From Phycisphaerales bacterium (GTDB lineage: Bacteria > Planctomycetota > Phycisphaerae > Phycisphaerales > UBA1924): a DNA stretch of 64,000 nucleotides. Each line of letters starts with the position of its first letter. Position 1 is the first letter of the stretch. The notes under the pieces were generated by a model that worked only from the letters and a program-made list of their open reading frames with translations, searched no databases and was not told where the DNA came from. The position numbers and the translations under genes were made by a program. Below are positions 34,442-42,040 of the stretch, in pieces. The stretch covers positions 62,001 through 126,000 of the forward strand of contig JADLGW010000012.1 of the NCBI GenBank assembly GCA_020849105.1, written 5' to 3'.

Positions 34442-35221
34442 CTACCCGATCCCAAAGAAACGCCGCGTGTTCTCGTTGACGGCCGCGTGGAGGTCCTCCC
34501 ATGCTTCGCCGCGGAGGTCCGCCAGCCGCCGGGCTGTCAGCGAGGTCATCCACGGCCGGCACGGGCGCTCGCCGCGCCGGGGTTCCGGCGACAGGAACGG
34601 AGCGTCGGTCTCGACCATGATGCGGTCCCGCGGCACGACTCGCGCCGCCTCGTGCACGTCGCGGGCGTTCCGGTACGTCACGACGCCCGTGAACGAGATC
34701 ATGGCGCCGAAGTCCAGCACCGCCCGGGCCTGTGCGGCGGAGCCCGTGAAACAGTGGAAGACAAAGCGGGCCGGGTCCAGCGGCGCGCGGCGCAGGATCG
34801 GCAGCAGATCCTCGAACGCCTCGCGGCAGTGGATGACGATGGGCAGCACCCGCCCGGTCCTGTGCTCGCCCTCGATGAAGGCCAGTTGCTCGGTCAGCAC
34901 GGCGTCCTGGATGCCCCGCGCCGGCTCCGCGTAGTGGTTGTCCAGGCCAAGTTCACCCCAGGCGACGCAGCGCGGGCTGGCCGCCACGCGCCGAAGGTTG
35001 GCCCATTCGTGCGGGCCCTCGTGCGCGTGCAGCGGGTGGACGCCGGCGGTGCACCAGACGTTCGTGAACTGCTCCGCGATCGCCAGCGCCTCCAGGCAGT
35101 CCCGCGTTGTCGTCGAGATCGTGATCGCGCCGGTCACACCGTGGGCCGCGGCCTCGGCCAGTTCCGCGGGCACGCGCCCGGTGAACACCGGGAAGGTCAG
35201 GTGGCAGTGCGTGTCGATCAC
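34442..35221 (-). CDS. TatD-family hydrolase
   Basis: 259 residues from GTG 35221, giving the classic opening MIDTHCHL. Metal ligands: HCH in DTHCHL, Glu in AWGELGLDNHY, His in IVIHCREAFEDLL, HCFTGSAAQA and the Asp in MVETDAPFLSP. TatD enzymes are metal-dependent 3'-5' exonucleases, also reported on modified proteins. It sits next to lgt, not to tat genes. TATTGT lies five bases before the GTG (35227-35232), another leaderless start. An in-frame TTG at 35245 is less likely. Confidence 0.9.
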   Translation of the reverse strand: MIDTHCHLTFPVFTGRVPAELAEAAAHGVTGAITISTTTRDCLEALAIAEQFTNVWCTAGVHPLHAHEGPHEWANLRRVAASPRCVAWGELGLDNHYAEPARGIQDAVLTEQLAFIEGEHRTGRVLPIVIHCREAFEDLLPILRRAPLDPARFVFHCFTGSAAQARAVLDFGAMISFTGVVTYRNARDVHEAARVVPRDRIMVETDAPFLSPEPRRGERPCRPWMTSLTARRLADLRGEAWEDLHAAVNENTRRFFGIG

Positions 35222-35242
35222 GCGGCACAATAGGGTTGCCGG

Positions 35243-35272
35243 CAAGAAAAAGGGCCCCGCGGGGGGCCCCTG
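35243..35272 (-). terminator. Intrinsic terminator of the first TlpA-like gene
   Basis: GGGCCCC / GGGGCCC stem with CCGC loop (35252-35269) followed on the minus strand by CTTTTTCTT. Lies 25 bases after the stop of the gene at 35297 and upstream of tatD, whose own -10 is at 35227-35232. Confidence 0.85.
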
Positions 35273-35296
35273 TGCGCCGATGGGCTCGGGCGGCGC

Positions 35297-36337
35297 CTAC
35301 TTGGCCGCCTTCTTGTACTCGTCCAGCCGCGTCTGCATCTCGGCGGCGAACTGCTCCTCGGTATTCGTCTCGACCGCCTTGGTCTGCAGTTCCAGCGCCT
35401 TCTTCAGGTCGCCCTTCAGGAAGTAGACCCGCGCCAGCGTGTCCATGATCATCGCGTTCTTGCCGTGGGTCAGGGTGTTGGCACGCTCCGCCGCTTTCAG
35501 CGCCAGGTCCAGGTCGCGGTGCGGGATGTCCTTCTCCGGGTCCACCACGAACCACGCCACCGTGTTGAGCATGTTGGCGTTTTCCTTCCAGGCCCCCTCG
35601 ATCTGCTCGTGGGCGACCTTGAAGGCCTTCTCATACTCGCCGGAGTTGTAGAACGACTGGAACTGCTGCGCGGCCTTGCTGGCCGCCTGTTCGGCCTGCG
35701 CGATCTCCCTCGCGCGTTCCGCGTTCCATGTGCCCGCCACGACTTCCTTGAGCGGAACGTCCATCGTGCTCGGGTGGCCCATCCACGCGATCGTGCCCTT
35801 CTGGTCCACGATGAACGCCGACGGGATGCCGTTGCGCCCCGCGGCCTTCATCCAGGTCCGCGACATCACGCCGTTGCGCTCGTCGGCGGGATCGTCCTTC
35901 TGCTCGATCGCGACGGTGTACCCCATCAGTTGGTCGCCGGTGGGGCGCGCCTTGCCGTCGGCGTCCTTGCCGCGGTCCTTCATGAACGGCTCAACATTCT
36001 TGGGCTCGTCCCAGATGTTGACGCCGACGACGGTGACGCCCTTGTCCTTGTACTCCTTCTGGAGTTCAGTCACGTGCGGCATCCCGGCGATGCACGGCCC
36101 GCACCATGTGGCCCAGAACTCCACCACATACACCCGCCCCTTCTCGAAGCCGGTGATGGGCTCGCCCTTGACCCACTTGCCGATGGCCAGGGCCGGCGCC
36201 TTGTCGCCCACGGTCAGGGTCTTGGCCTCGGCCTGCTTCTCCGGCTGCTTCGGCTTGTCGGCGCCCGAGCCCTGGGCGAGCGCGAGCGGGGCGGCGATGA
36301 GCATTGCCACGCTGACGAGAGTCGCGGTCCTACGCAT
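35297..36337 (-). CDS. TlpA-like thioredoxin-fold protein (copy A)
   Basis: 346 residues. Sec signal MRRTATLVSVAMLIAAPLALA, then a redoxin domain with the CxxC in WATWCGPCIAGMP (Cys79, Cys82) and a C-terminal helical repeat region with TPR character (TLARVYFLKGDLKKALELQ). Periplasmic thiol-disulfide reductants of the TlpA/ResA type help cytochrome c maturation or repair oxidised thiols; the TPR-like tail suggests a partner protein. AGGAGAC ribosome site seven bases before the ATG. Shares an almost identical first 25 residues and a conserved leader with the copy B gene just upstream on the strand; the rest of the proteins differs clearly. Confidence 0.9.
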   Translation of the reverse strand: MRRTATLVSVAMLIAAPLALAQGSGADKPKQPEKQAEAKTLTVGDKAPALAIGKWVKGEPITGFEKGRVYVVEFWATWCGPCIAGMPHVTELQKEYKDKGVTVVGVNIWDEPKNVEPFMKDRGKDADGKARPTGDQLMGYTVAIEQKDDPADERNGVMSRTWMKAAGRNGIPSAFIVDQKGTIAWMGHPSTMDVPLKEVVAGTWNAERAREIAQAEQAASKAAQQFQSFYNSGEYEKAFKVAHEQIEGAWKENANMLNTVAWFVVDPEKDIPHRDLDLALKAAERANTLTHGKNAMIMDTLARVYFLKGDLKKALELQTKAVETNTEEQFAAEMQTRLDEYKKAAK

Positions 36338-36443
36338 TCAAGTCTCCTGATGGTTCGGCCGCGAGTCCGCCACGAGCGGGGTGGCGCGGCGATCCGTCCC
36401 CGATGGGGGCGGTTGTGCCCGTCTATCCGTTGTGGTTGGGCAC
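36338..36443 (-). ncRNA. Structured 5' leader of TlpA-like copy A
   Basis: From the -10 TATCAT (complement of 36450-36455) the leader runs ~105 bases to the ATG. Helices: P1 GTGCCC/GGGCAC (36438-36443 with 36415-36420), P2 CCCC ATC GGGG, P3 GCCGCG...CGCGGC enclosing a CCAC/GTGG hairpin. The copy B leader at 37692-37802 folds the same way with compensatory changes in P1, P2 and P3. Candidate cis-regulatory RNA; ligand or sensor unknown. Confidence 0.5.
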
Positions 36444-36520
36444 GCGGTAATGATACCGCGTATCGAGGCTCCGGTTGCGGGCCACGGGCGGCGGGCGGGT
36501 CGGAAGGGAGGCGATCCGGA

Positions 36521-36555
36521 GTGAAACAAGAACGCCCCGGCACGGTGCCGGGGCG
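36521..36555 (-). terminator. Intrinsic terminator of TlpA-like copy B
   Basis: A perfect 10-bp stem, CGCCCCGGCA / TGCCGGGGCG with a CGG/CCG loop (36533-36555), followed on the minus strand by TTCTTGTTTC. It separates copy B from the promoter and leader of copy A, so the two paralogues are independent units. Confidence 0.9.
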
Positions 36556-36581
36556 CTCGGAGTCTCACCGGGAAAACCGGT

Positions 36582-37691
36582 CTACTTCTTCGCGGCCTTG
36601 AACTGGTCCAGCCGGCCCTGGAGTTCAGCCTTCATCTGGGCTTTGGCCTCATCCGCCATCTCCGTATCGTTGGCGACCAGGCTGACGGCCTTCGTCTGGT
36701 ACTCGATCGCCTTGTCCACGTTCCCCTGCTCGAAACAGACCAGGGCGAGCGTGTCAAGGATCGCGCCGTCGCTCCACTTCGTCGCCTCGCACGCCTGGGT
36801 CGCGGCGTCGAGCGCCAGGCTGAGGTCCTTGTGCTTCACGCCGGCTTCCGGGTCCACGATCGACCAAGCGACCGTGTTCAGGACCATCGGGTTACCCTTG
36901 CCGGCCCCCGCGATGAGGTCGCGCCCGATCCTGGAAGCCCTGTCGCTCTCGCCGGCCTTCAGCGCGGCCTGGAACTCGGCGATGCTCTTGTTGAGGGTCG
37001 TGGCCGCCGTGTTCACCCTGACCTCGGCGTTCTGGCCGGCGGCAAAGTCGGCGGCGGCCTTCTTGATGTCGTAGGTGCCGGCCACGATCTGCTCGAGCGC
37101 CGCGTCCATGTTCTTGTCCGGGCTGCCGATGTACGCGACGCGCCCCTCCCGGTCCACGATGAAGATGTTGGGGATGAAGTTGCGCTTCGCCGCCGTCATC
37201 CAGTTCTGGGCCATCTTGCCCTTCTGACCGGCCCACCGCTGCGCCGCCGCGGTGCCCACCTCGGTCCCTTCGGGCAGCGCGGGTACGTCGTCAATCGCGA
37301 CGTGGTAGCCCATGTCGTCACCCTTGCCCGCCACGAACGGGGCGACCCTGCCGAAGTCGCGCTCGAACATGCTGACGCCCATGACCGTCACGCCCTTGTC
37401 CTCGTACTTGTGCTGCGTCTCGGTCATGTGCGGGATCGCGGCGATGCACGGCCCGCACCAGGTGGCCCAGCAGTCGATGACGTAGATCCGCCCCTTCTCA
37501 AACCCGGTGATCGGTTCGCCCTTGATCCACTTGCCCACGGTCAGCGCGGGGGCCTTGTCGCCCACGGTCAGGGACTTCACCTCGGCCTGGTTCTCCGGCT
37601 GGGCCGGCTTCTGACTGCCGGAGCCCTGGGCCAGCGCGAGTGGGGCGGCGATGAGCATCGCCACGCTGACGAGTGTCGCGGTCCTACGCAT
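36582..37691 (-). CDS. TlpA-like thioredoxin-fold protein (copy B)
   Basis: 369 residues from ATG 37691. Signal peptide identical to copy A through ALAQGSG, then VKSLTVGDKAPALTVGKW and the redox pair in CWATWCGPCIAAIP (Cys79, Cys82) with an additional Cys74 just before, absent in copy A. A substrate-domain insertion MGVSMFERDFGRVAPFVAGKGDD replaces a different stretch of copy A. C-terminal helical repeats as in copy A. Same ribosome site AGGAGA. The extra cysteine could allow an alternative disulfide. Tandem duplication with divergence of the mature part, conserved signal and leader. Confidence 0.9.
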   Translation of the reverse strand: MRRTATLVSVAMLIAAPLALAQGSGSQKPAQPENQAEVKSLTVGDKAPALTVGKWIKGEPITGFEKGRIYVIDCWATWCGPCIAAIPHMTETQHKYEDKGVTVMGVSMFERDFGRVAPFVAGKGDDMGYHVAIDDVPALPEGTEVGTAAAQRWAGQKGKMAQNWMTAAKRNFIPNIFIVDREGRVAYIGSPDKNMDAALEQIVAGTYDIKKAAADFAAGQNAEVRVNTAATTLNKSIAEFQAALKAGESDRASRIGRDLIAGAGKGNPMVLNTVAWSIVDPEAGVKHKDLSLALDAATQACEATKWSDGAILDTLALVCFEQGNVDKAIEYQTKAVSLVANDTEMADEAKAQMKAELQGRLDQFKAAKK

Positions 37692-37802
37692 GTACTTCTC
37701 CTGATGGTGCCTGTGAGCCGCGGGCCCGCCACGAGCGGGTAGCGCGGCGTTCCGGCCCGATGGGGCCGACGGGTGCCGGGTCATCCGTTATGGTGCGGCA
37801 CC
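37692..37802 (-). ncRNA. Structured 5' leader of TlpA-like copy B
   Basis: Promoter -10 TATCAT is the complement of 37808-37813. P1 GGTGCCG/CGGCACC (37796-37802 with 37772-37778) encloses a loop containing AACGGAT, shared with copy A. P2 GGCCC CATC GGGCC and P3 GCCGCG...CGCGGC with GCTAC/GTGGC follow. Relative to copy A, the sixth P1 pair is G-C instead of C-G, and P3 has a U-G in place of C-G: covariation that supports real RNA structure. Confidence 0.5.
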
Positions 37803-37875
37803 GGGCAATGATACCGTTCGCGGCGTCAGATAGTTGCCGGCACCCGAAACCGGCCCCCACCCTGGAGAAGTCACG

Positions 37876-39417
37876 ATGTGGAAGGCCCGATCGCTCATGC
37901 TTGCGGCGGCCCTGATCCCGCTGTTCGGCGGTCCAGCGCACCAGGCCGGGGCCGCTCTCTGCGGCGGAACCGCCACCTGCGTTCCGGCCCCTCGCGAAGA
38001 CTACGAGCGCTGGTACACCATCGATCTCGGCGGGCAGCGGGCCGGCTGGTCGCTCGCGAGCCAGCACGCCTCGGGGGGCATGATCACGACCCGCTCGGAC
38101 CTGCACCTCTCCATCAAACGCGGCGACGCGGAGGTAGTAATCGCGACCGAGGCGACCTTTGTCGAAACGGACGACCACAAGCCCGTGTCAATCCGGGTCG
38201 TGCAGCGGCTGGGAGCCCAGCCCACCACCATGGAGGGGCGGTACCGCGACGACGGCGTTCACGTCGTCGTGTCGGCCGGGGATTCGAGAGAGGAGAAGGT
38301 CGTGCCGCTGCCCGAGGGCGAGTGGCTGACCCCCGCGGCCGCGGACGAGTACGTCGCGCAGCGCCTGGCCGCGATGCCGGAGAAGATCGTGGTGCGAACC
38401 CTGGAACTCGGGGGGGGACTCGACCCGATGTCAGCCCTGACGCCGGCGGTGATCACGCGCACACGCCTGGAGTCGGCGACGGTCAAGGCGGGCGAGCGCG
38501 AAGCGAGCGGGGTCGGCTGCCTTACGGTGAGTTCGAGCCAGCCGGGCGTTGAGGCCAGGGAAGTCCTGGACGCGCTCGCCGTGCCTATCCGGTCGGAGAC
38601 CTCACTCGGCCCGCTTGTCGTGGTGATGACCGCGGCGCAGAGGAGCGTGGCGCTGGCGGGGGGTGAGGCGCCCGAACTGATGCTGCGGACGTTTGTGCAT
38701 CCCGACACGGCGATCCCCGGGCCCCGCGGCGCGGGGAGGGTGGTTCTGCGGATCAGCGCCGAGGGCGGCCCGCTGCCCGCGATCCCCGAGACCGGGCCGC
38801 AGAGCGTGGAAAAACTGGGCGCGGATGCCGCCCGCGTGACGATCGACGCCCAGCGGCACGCGCTGGCGCCGGCATCCGATGCAACCGACCCGGCGTTCAC
38901 CACCCCGTCGGCGATCATCAGTTCCGACGATCCCCGCGTCAAGGCGCTTGCGGTCAGCGGCCCCCCGGGGCCGGACGCGGCCGAGAGGGCGCGCCGCGAG
39001 GTACACGCCTACATCAACCAGAAGAACCTCGACGTCGGCTTCGCTTCCGCGGCGGAAGTGGCGCGCACCCGAACCGGCGACTGCACCGAGCACGCGGTGC
39101 TGCTCGCGGCCGTCCTGCGGGCTCAGGGCATCCCGTCGAGAGTCGCCTCGGGGCTGGTTTACGCCGACGAGTTCGAGGGCCAGCGGGGCATCTTCGCGTA
39201 TCACATGTGGACACAGGCGCTGCTGGACCTTGGCCACGGCCCGACCTGGGTGGACCTGGACGCGACCCTGCCGGACGCCGTGCCCTTCGATGCGACCCAC
39301 GTTGCGCTCGTCGTCTCGGCGCTGGCCGATGGGCAGACGGACAGCGTCTTCACGTCGCTCGTCAGCGCCCTGGGCCGTCTGAAGATCGAGGTCGAGTCCG
39401 TGAGCCCGCGCCCGTGA
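37876..39417 (+). CDS. Secreted transglutaminase-like domain protein
   Basis: 513 residues. Signal peptide (MWKARSLMLAAALIPLFGGPAHQAGA), then ~360 residues of a beta-rich region (DLGGQRAGWSLASQH onwards), then a transglutaminase/protease-like domain with catalytic Cys403 in RTGDCTEHAVLLAAVLRA, His443 in FAYHMWTQALL and Asp460 in TWVDLDATLP. Such bacterial domains are usually peptidases or amide hydrolases rather than cross-linkers. The ATG is preceded by GGAGAAG. It overlaps the nnrD start by 4 bases (GTGA). Substrate unknown; planctomycete homologues are common in this architecture. Confidence 0.85.
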   Translation: MWKARSLMLAAALIPLFGGPAHQAGAALCGGTATCVPAPREDYERWYTIDLGGQRAGWSLASQHASGGMITTRSDLHLSIKRGDAEVVIATEATFVETDDHKPVSIRVVQRLGAQPTTMEGRYRDDGVHVVVSAGDSREEKVVPLPEGEWLTPAAADEYVAQRLAAMPEKIVVRTLELGGGLDPMSALTPAVITRTRLESATVKAGEREASGVGCLTVSSSQPGVEAREVLDALAVPIRSETSLGPLVVVMTAAQRSVALAGGEAPELMLRTFVHPDTAIPGPRGAGRVVLRISAEGGPLPAIPETGPQSVEKLGADAARVTIDAQRHALAPASDATDPAFTTPSAIISSDDPRVKALAVSGPPGPDAAERARREVHAYINQKNLDVGFASAAEVARTRTGDCTEHAVLLAAVLRAQGIPSRVASGLVYADEFEGQRGIFAYHMWTQALLDLGHGPTWVDLDATLPDAVPFDATHVALVVSALADGQTDSVFTSLVSALGRLKIEVESVSPRP

Positions 39418-40340
39418 GCCGCACCGACGCGCCACCGAAACTGCCGCCCCGTGACCCGCGCGGGCACAAGGGCACGTTCGGCACTGTCGCGGTCGTGGGG
39501 GGCTGTGCCCACGACGATGCCCGGATGATCGGGGCGGTGGCCCTCGTTGCCACCGGGGCCCTTCGCGCCGGCTGTGGACTGGCCCGCGTCGTCACCCCGG
39601 CGCCGATCCTCGCCGCCGTCATCGGCCTCTGCCCATCGGCAACGGGCGTCCCGATGCCCGTCGACCGGGCCGGGCACATCCAGGCCCACGAGGCGGTGGC
39701 CGCGGTCGACCGGCAGGTCGAATCGTGCAGCGTTCTGGTCATCGGACCCGGCATGGGTCGCGGCGACGGCGTGCGGGCGGCCGCTCTCCGCGCGGTGCAG
39801 CAGGAACTGGTCCTTGCCGTTGTGGACGCCGACGCCATCAACGCGCTGGCGGATGTCCCCGAACTCACCCGCGATTTCCGTGCCGCGTCCGTGCTCACTC
39901 CGCACCCGGGCGAGTACGCCCGCCTGGCGGCCGCACTCCGCCTGGACCATGACCCGGTGGACGAGGCGACGCGCCCCGCCGCGGCCGAGGCCCTTGCCCA
40001 GCGCCTCGGCTGCATCGTGGTGCTCAAGGGCAGCCGCACAGTCGTGAGCGACGGCCAGCGGACGTGGGTCAACACGACCGGCAGCGCCGCCCTTGCCACT
40101 GCCGGGACGGGCGACGTGCTCGCGGGCGTGATCGCCGGTGTCGCCGCGCAGTTCGTCGCCCCGCCCCACACGCCGAGCACGCCGGGGAGGCCCCTGGAGT
40201 TCTTTGACGCGGCCCGCATCGCCGTCGCCGCCCACGGCCTGGCCGCGGAACTGTGGGCCGGCCGCCACAACGCCGCGGCGGGTCTCATGGCGATGGAGCT
40301 CGCGTCCGAAATCCCCGCGGCCTTGGAGCGGCTTCGGTGA
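39414..40340 (+). CDS. nnrD: ADP/ATP-dependent NAD(P)H-hydrate dehydratase
   Basis: 308 residues. Ribokinase-like fold: RGHKGTFGTVAVVGGCAHDD, ARMIGAVALVATGALRAGCGLARVV, LVIGPGMGRGDGVR, VVDADAINALA, LTPHPGEYARL, VVLKGSRTVVSD, and the phosphate loop TAGTGDVLAGVIAGV. It repairs hydrated NAD(P)H, a metabolite damage repair step; the companion epimerase domain (NnrE) is absent here, so this is the stand-alone form. GTG start, coupled to the transglutaminase gene. Confidence 0.93.
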   Translation: MSRTDAPPKLPPRDPRGHKGTFGTVAVVGGCAHDDARMIGAVALVATGALRAGCGLARVVTPAPILAAVIGLCPSATGVPMPVDRAGHIQAHEAVAAVDRQVESCSVLVIGPGMGRGDGVRAAALRAVQQELVLAVVDADAINALADVPELTRDFRAASVLTPHPGEYARLAAALRLDHDPVDEATRPAAAEALAQRLGCIVVLKGSRTVVSDGQRTWVNTTGSAALATAGTGDVLAGVIAGVAAQFVAPPHTPSTPGRPLEFFDAARIAVAAHGLAAELWAGRHNAAAGLMAMELASEIPAALERLR

Positions 40341-40377
40341 GAGCGGGGCGGTCGTGCCACCCGGCCCGGATCCGCGA

Positions 40378-41430
40378 TCAACCCGTCTCGCCGGTTCCCT
40401 TCGTGTCCCCGGCGATGGACGACCGCATGCTGGTGTCGGCCATCACGTTCTTCATCCTGTAGTAGTCCATGATCCCGAAGTTCCCGCCGCGGAACGCGTC
40501 GGACATCGCCTTGGGGATCTCCGCCTCGGCCAGCACCACCAGCGCCCGATTCTTCTGGATCTCCGCCTTGTACTCCTGTTCCTGGGCCACGGCCAGCGCC
40601 CGCCGCTTCTCGGCCTCCGCCTGGAAGCGCCGCTTGTCCGCCTCCGCCTGGTCGGCCTGCAGTTTCGCGCCGATGTTGTCGCCCACGTCGATGTCCGCGA
40701 TGTCGATCGACAGGATCTCGAACGCCGTCCCGGCGTCAAGACCGGACTCCAGCACCTTGCGGCTGATCTCGTCCGGGTTCTCCAGCACCAGTTTGTGGCT
40801 GATCTTGGACCCGATCGTGGACACGATCCCCTGGCCGACCCGCGCGATGATCGTCTCCTCCGTCGCACCGCCCACCAGTTGCCGGATGTTGGTCCGCACC
40901 GTCACCCTCGCCTTCGCCTTGAGCTGGATCCCGTCCTGGGCCACCGCGTCGATCGTCGGCCGCGGCCCGCTCTGCGCCGGGCAGTCGATGACCTTCGGGT
41001 TGACGGACGTCTGAACCGCGTCCAGGATGTCCCGCCCCGCCAGGTCGATCGCGCGCGCCGTGTCCCAGGGAAGGTCGATCCGCGCCGCCCGCGCCGCGAT
41101 GATCGCGCTCACGACGTTGGGCACCCGCCCGCCCGCCAGGTAGTGCGTTTCGAGCTGGCTGGTGGAGATGTCCAGTCCCGCCTTCACCGAGCGGATACGG
41201 CTGTAGACCACCGTGCGGATGTCCACCTTCCTCAGCCGCATCCCGATCAGTTCCACCATGCGCACGCGCGCCCCCGACAGCAGGGCCTGGATGTACAGGT
41301 TGAAGAAGTTGCCCAGCACGACCAGGATCACCACCACCACCAGCGACACGACAACCAGCAGGATGATCAGCGGCGGCGATGCCCAGGGGCTGGACCCGGA
41401 CTGCGCAAGCACGGCGGAAGCGGTGGGCAT
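40378..41430 (-). CDS. floA: Flotillin-like protein FloA
   Basis: 350 residues from ATG 41430. One N-terminal hydrophobic segment ([23 protein letters not shown]) followed by a SPFH/flotillin domain ([22 protein letters not shown]...[24 protein letters not shown]) and a coiled Ala/Glu/Arg-rich region ([25 protein letters not shown]). FloA forms membrane microdomains in bacteria and is regularly encoded beside NfeD proteins, exactly as here. Leader of ~33 bases from TATACT (minus strand) with a GGGAG site. Last gene of the nfeD-nfeD-floA cluster. Confidence 0.93.
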   Translation of the reverse strand: MPTASAVLAQSGSSPWASPPLIILLVVVSLVVVVILVVLGNFFNLYIQALLSGARVRMVELIGMRLRKVDIRTVVYSRIRSVKAGLDISTSQLETHYLAGGRVPNVVSAIIAARAARIDLPWDTARAIDLAGRDILDAVQTSVNPKVIDCPAQSGPRPTIDAVAQDGIQLKAKARVTVRTNIRQLVGGATEETIIARVGQGIVSTIGSKISHKLVLENPDEISRKVLESGLDAGTAFEILSIDIADIDVGDNIGAKLQADQAEADKRRFQAEAEKRRALAVAQEQEYKAEIQKNRALVVLAEAEIPKAMSDAFRGGNFGIMDYYRMKNVMADTSMRSSIAGDTKGTGETG

Positions 41431-41482
41431 GGAGAGGCTCCCAGGGGGGTAGGAAACGCCGCGAGTATATGGATTGCCGTCG

Positions 41483-41986
41483 CTACGCGAGCAGGCGGAC
41501 CTTGATCTGCCCCGCGTCAATCCGGGTGACCCGGACCCGCGCCCCCGACCGGATCAGGGCGCTCTCCGCCAGCGCCTCGTGCCGCTGCCCGGCGATCTCC
41601 ACGATCCCCACCGGGCGGAGGTCGGTCAGCACACGCCCCTCGGCGCCGACAAGGGCCAGCATGGCGTCACGCTCCCGCTGCGCCGCCAGCCGCGCCGCCT
41701 CCGCCTCTTCCGGCGTCGGCTCGCCCAGCATCGCCCGCCCAATGGGCGTGCTCGGCCAGACCTTCAGCGCGAACGCCAGCGTCAGCGGGCCCAGCACGAA
41801 CACCGTTGCCAGCCCGGCGATCCCCCAGCCCGGGCTGACCCGGAACAGGCACACCACGCCGGCAACCGCGCTGGCGCTGGCGACGACCGCGATCATCCCC
41901 GCGGAGGGAACGAAGACCTCGATGATGATGAGGAGCAGCGAGGCCGCCAGCAGGCCGATCCCCCAGAAGAGCATCGTCTCGTCCAC
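41483..41986 (-). CDS. Short NfeD-family membrane protein
   Basis: 167 residues. Two or three N-terminal hydrophobic helices ([59 protein letters not shown]) and a C-terminal OB-fold NfeDC domain ([48 protein letters not shown]). Truncated NfeD proteins of this size are thought to help place FloA in microdomains. Starts GTG 41986, ATG 41974 as alternative. Between the long NfeD and FloA. Confidence 0.85.
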   Translation of the reverse strand: MDETMLFWGIGLLAASLLLIIIEVFVPSAGMIAVVASASAVAGVVCLFRVSPGWGIAGLATVFVLGPLTLAFALKVWPSTPIGRAMLGEPTPEEAEAARLAAQRERDAMLALVGAEGRVLTDLRPVGIVEIAGQRHEALAESALIRSGARVRVTRIDAGQIKVRLLA

Positions 41987-42040
41987 GCGACCCCGGCCCC
42001 TTCGGGCCGCACGGGCCCGCGCACGCTTCCCGGAACAGGG

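Noticed and set aside
35297-37691. Tandem repeat suggesting an assembly duplication
   Set aside because: The two thioredoxin-like genes differ over most of their length, with separate terminators and promoters, so they are paralogues and not an assembly artefact.
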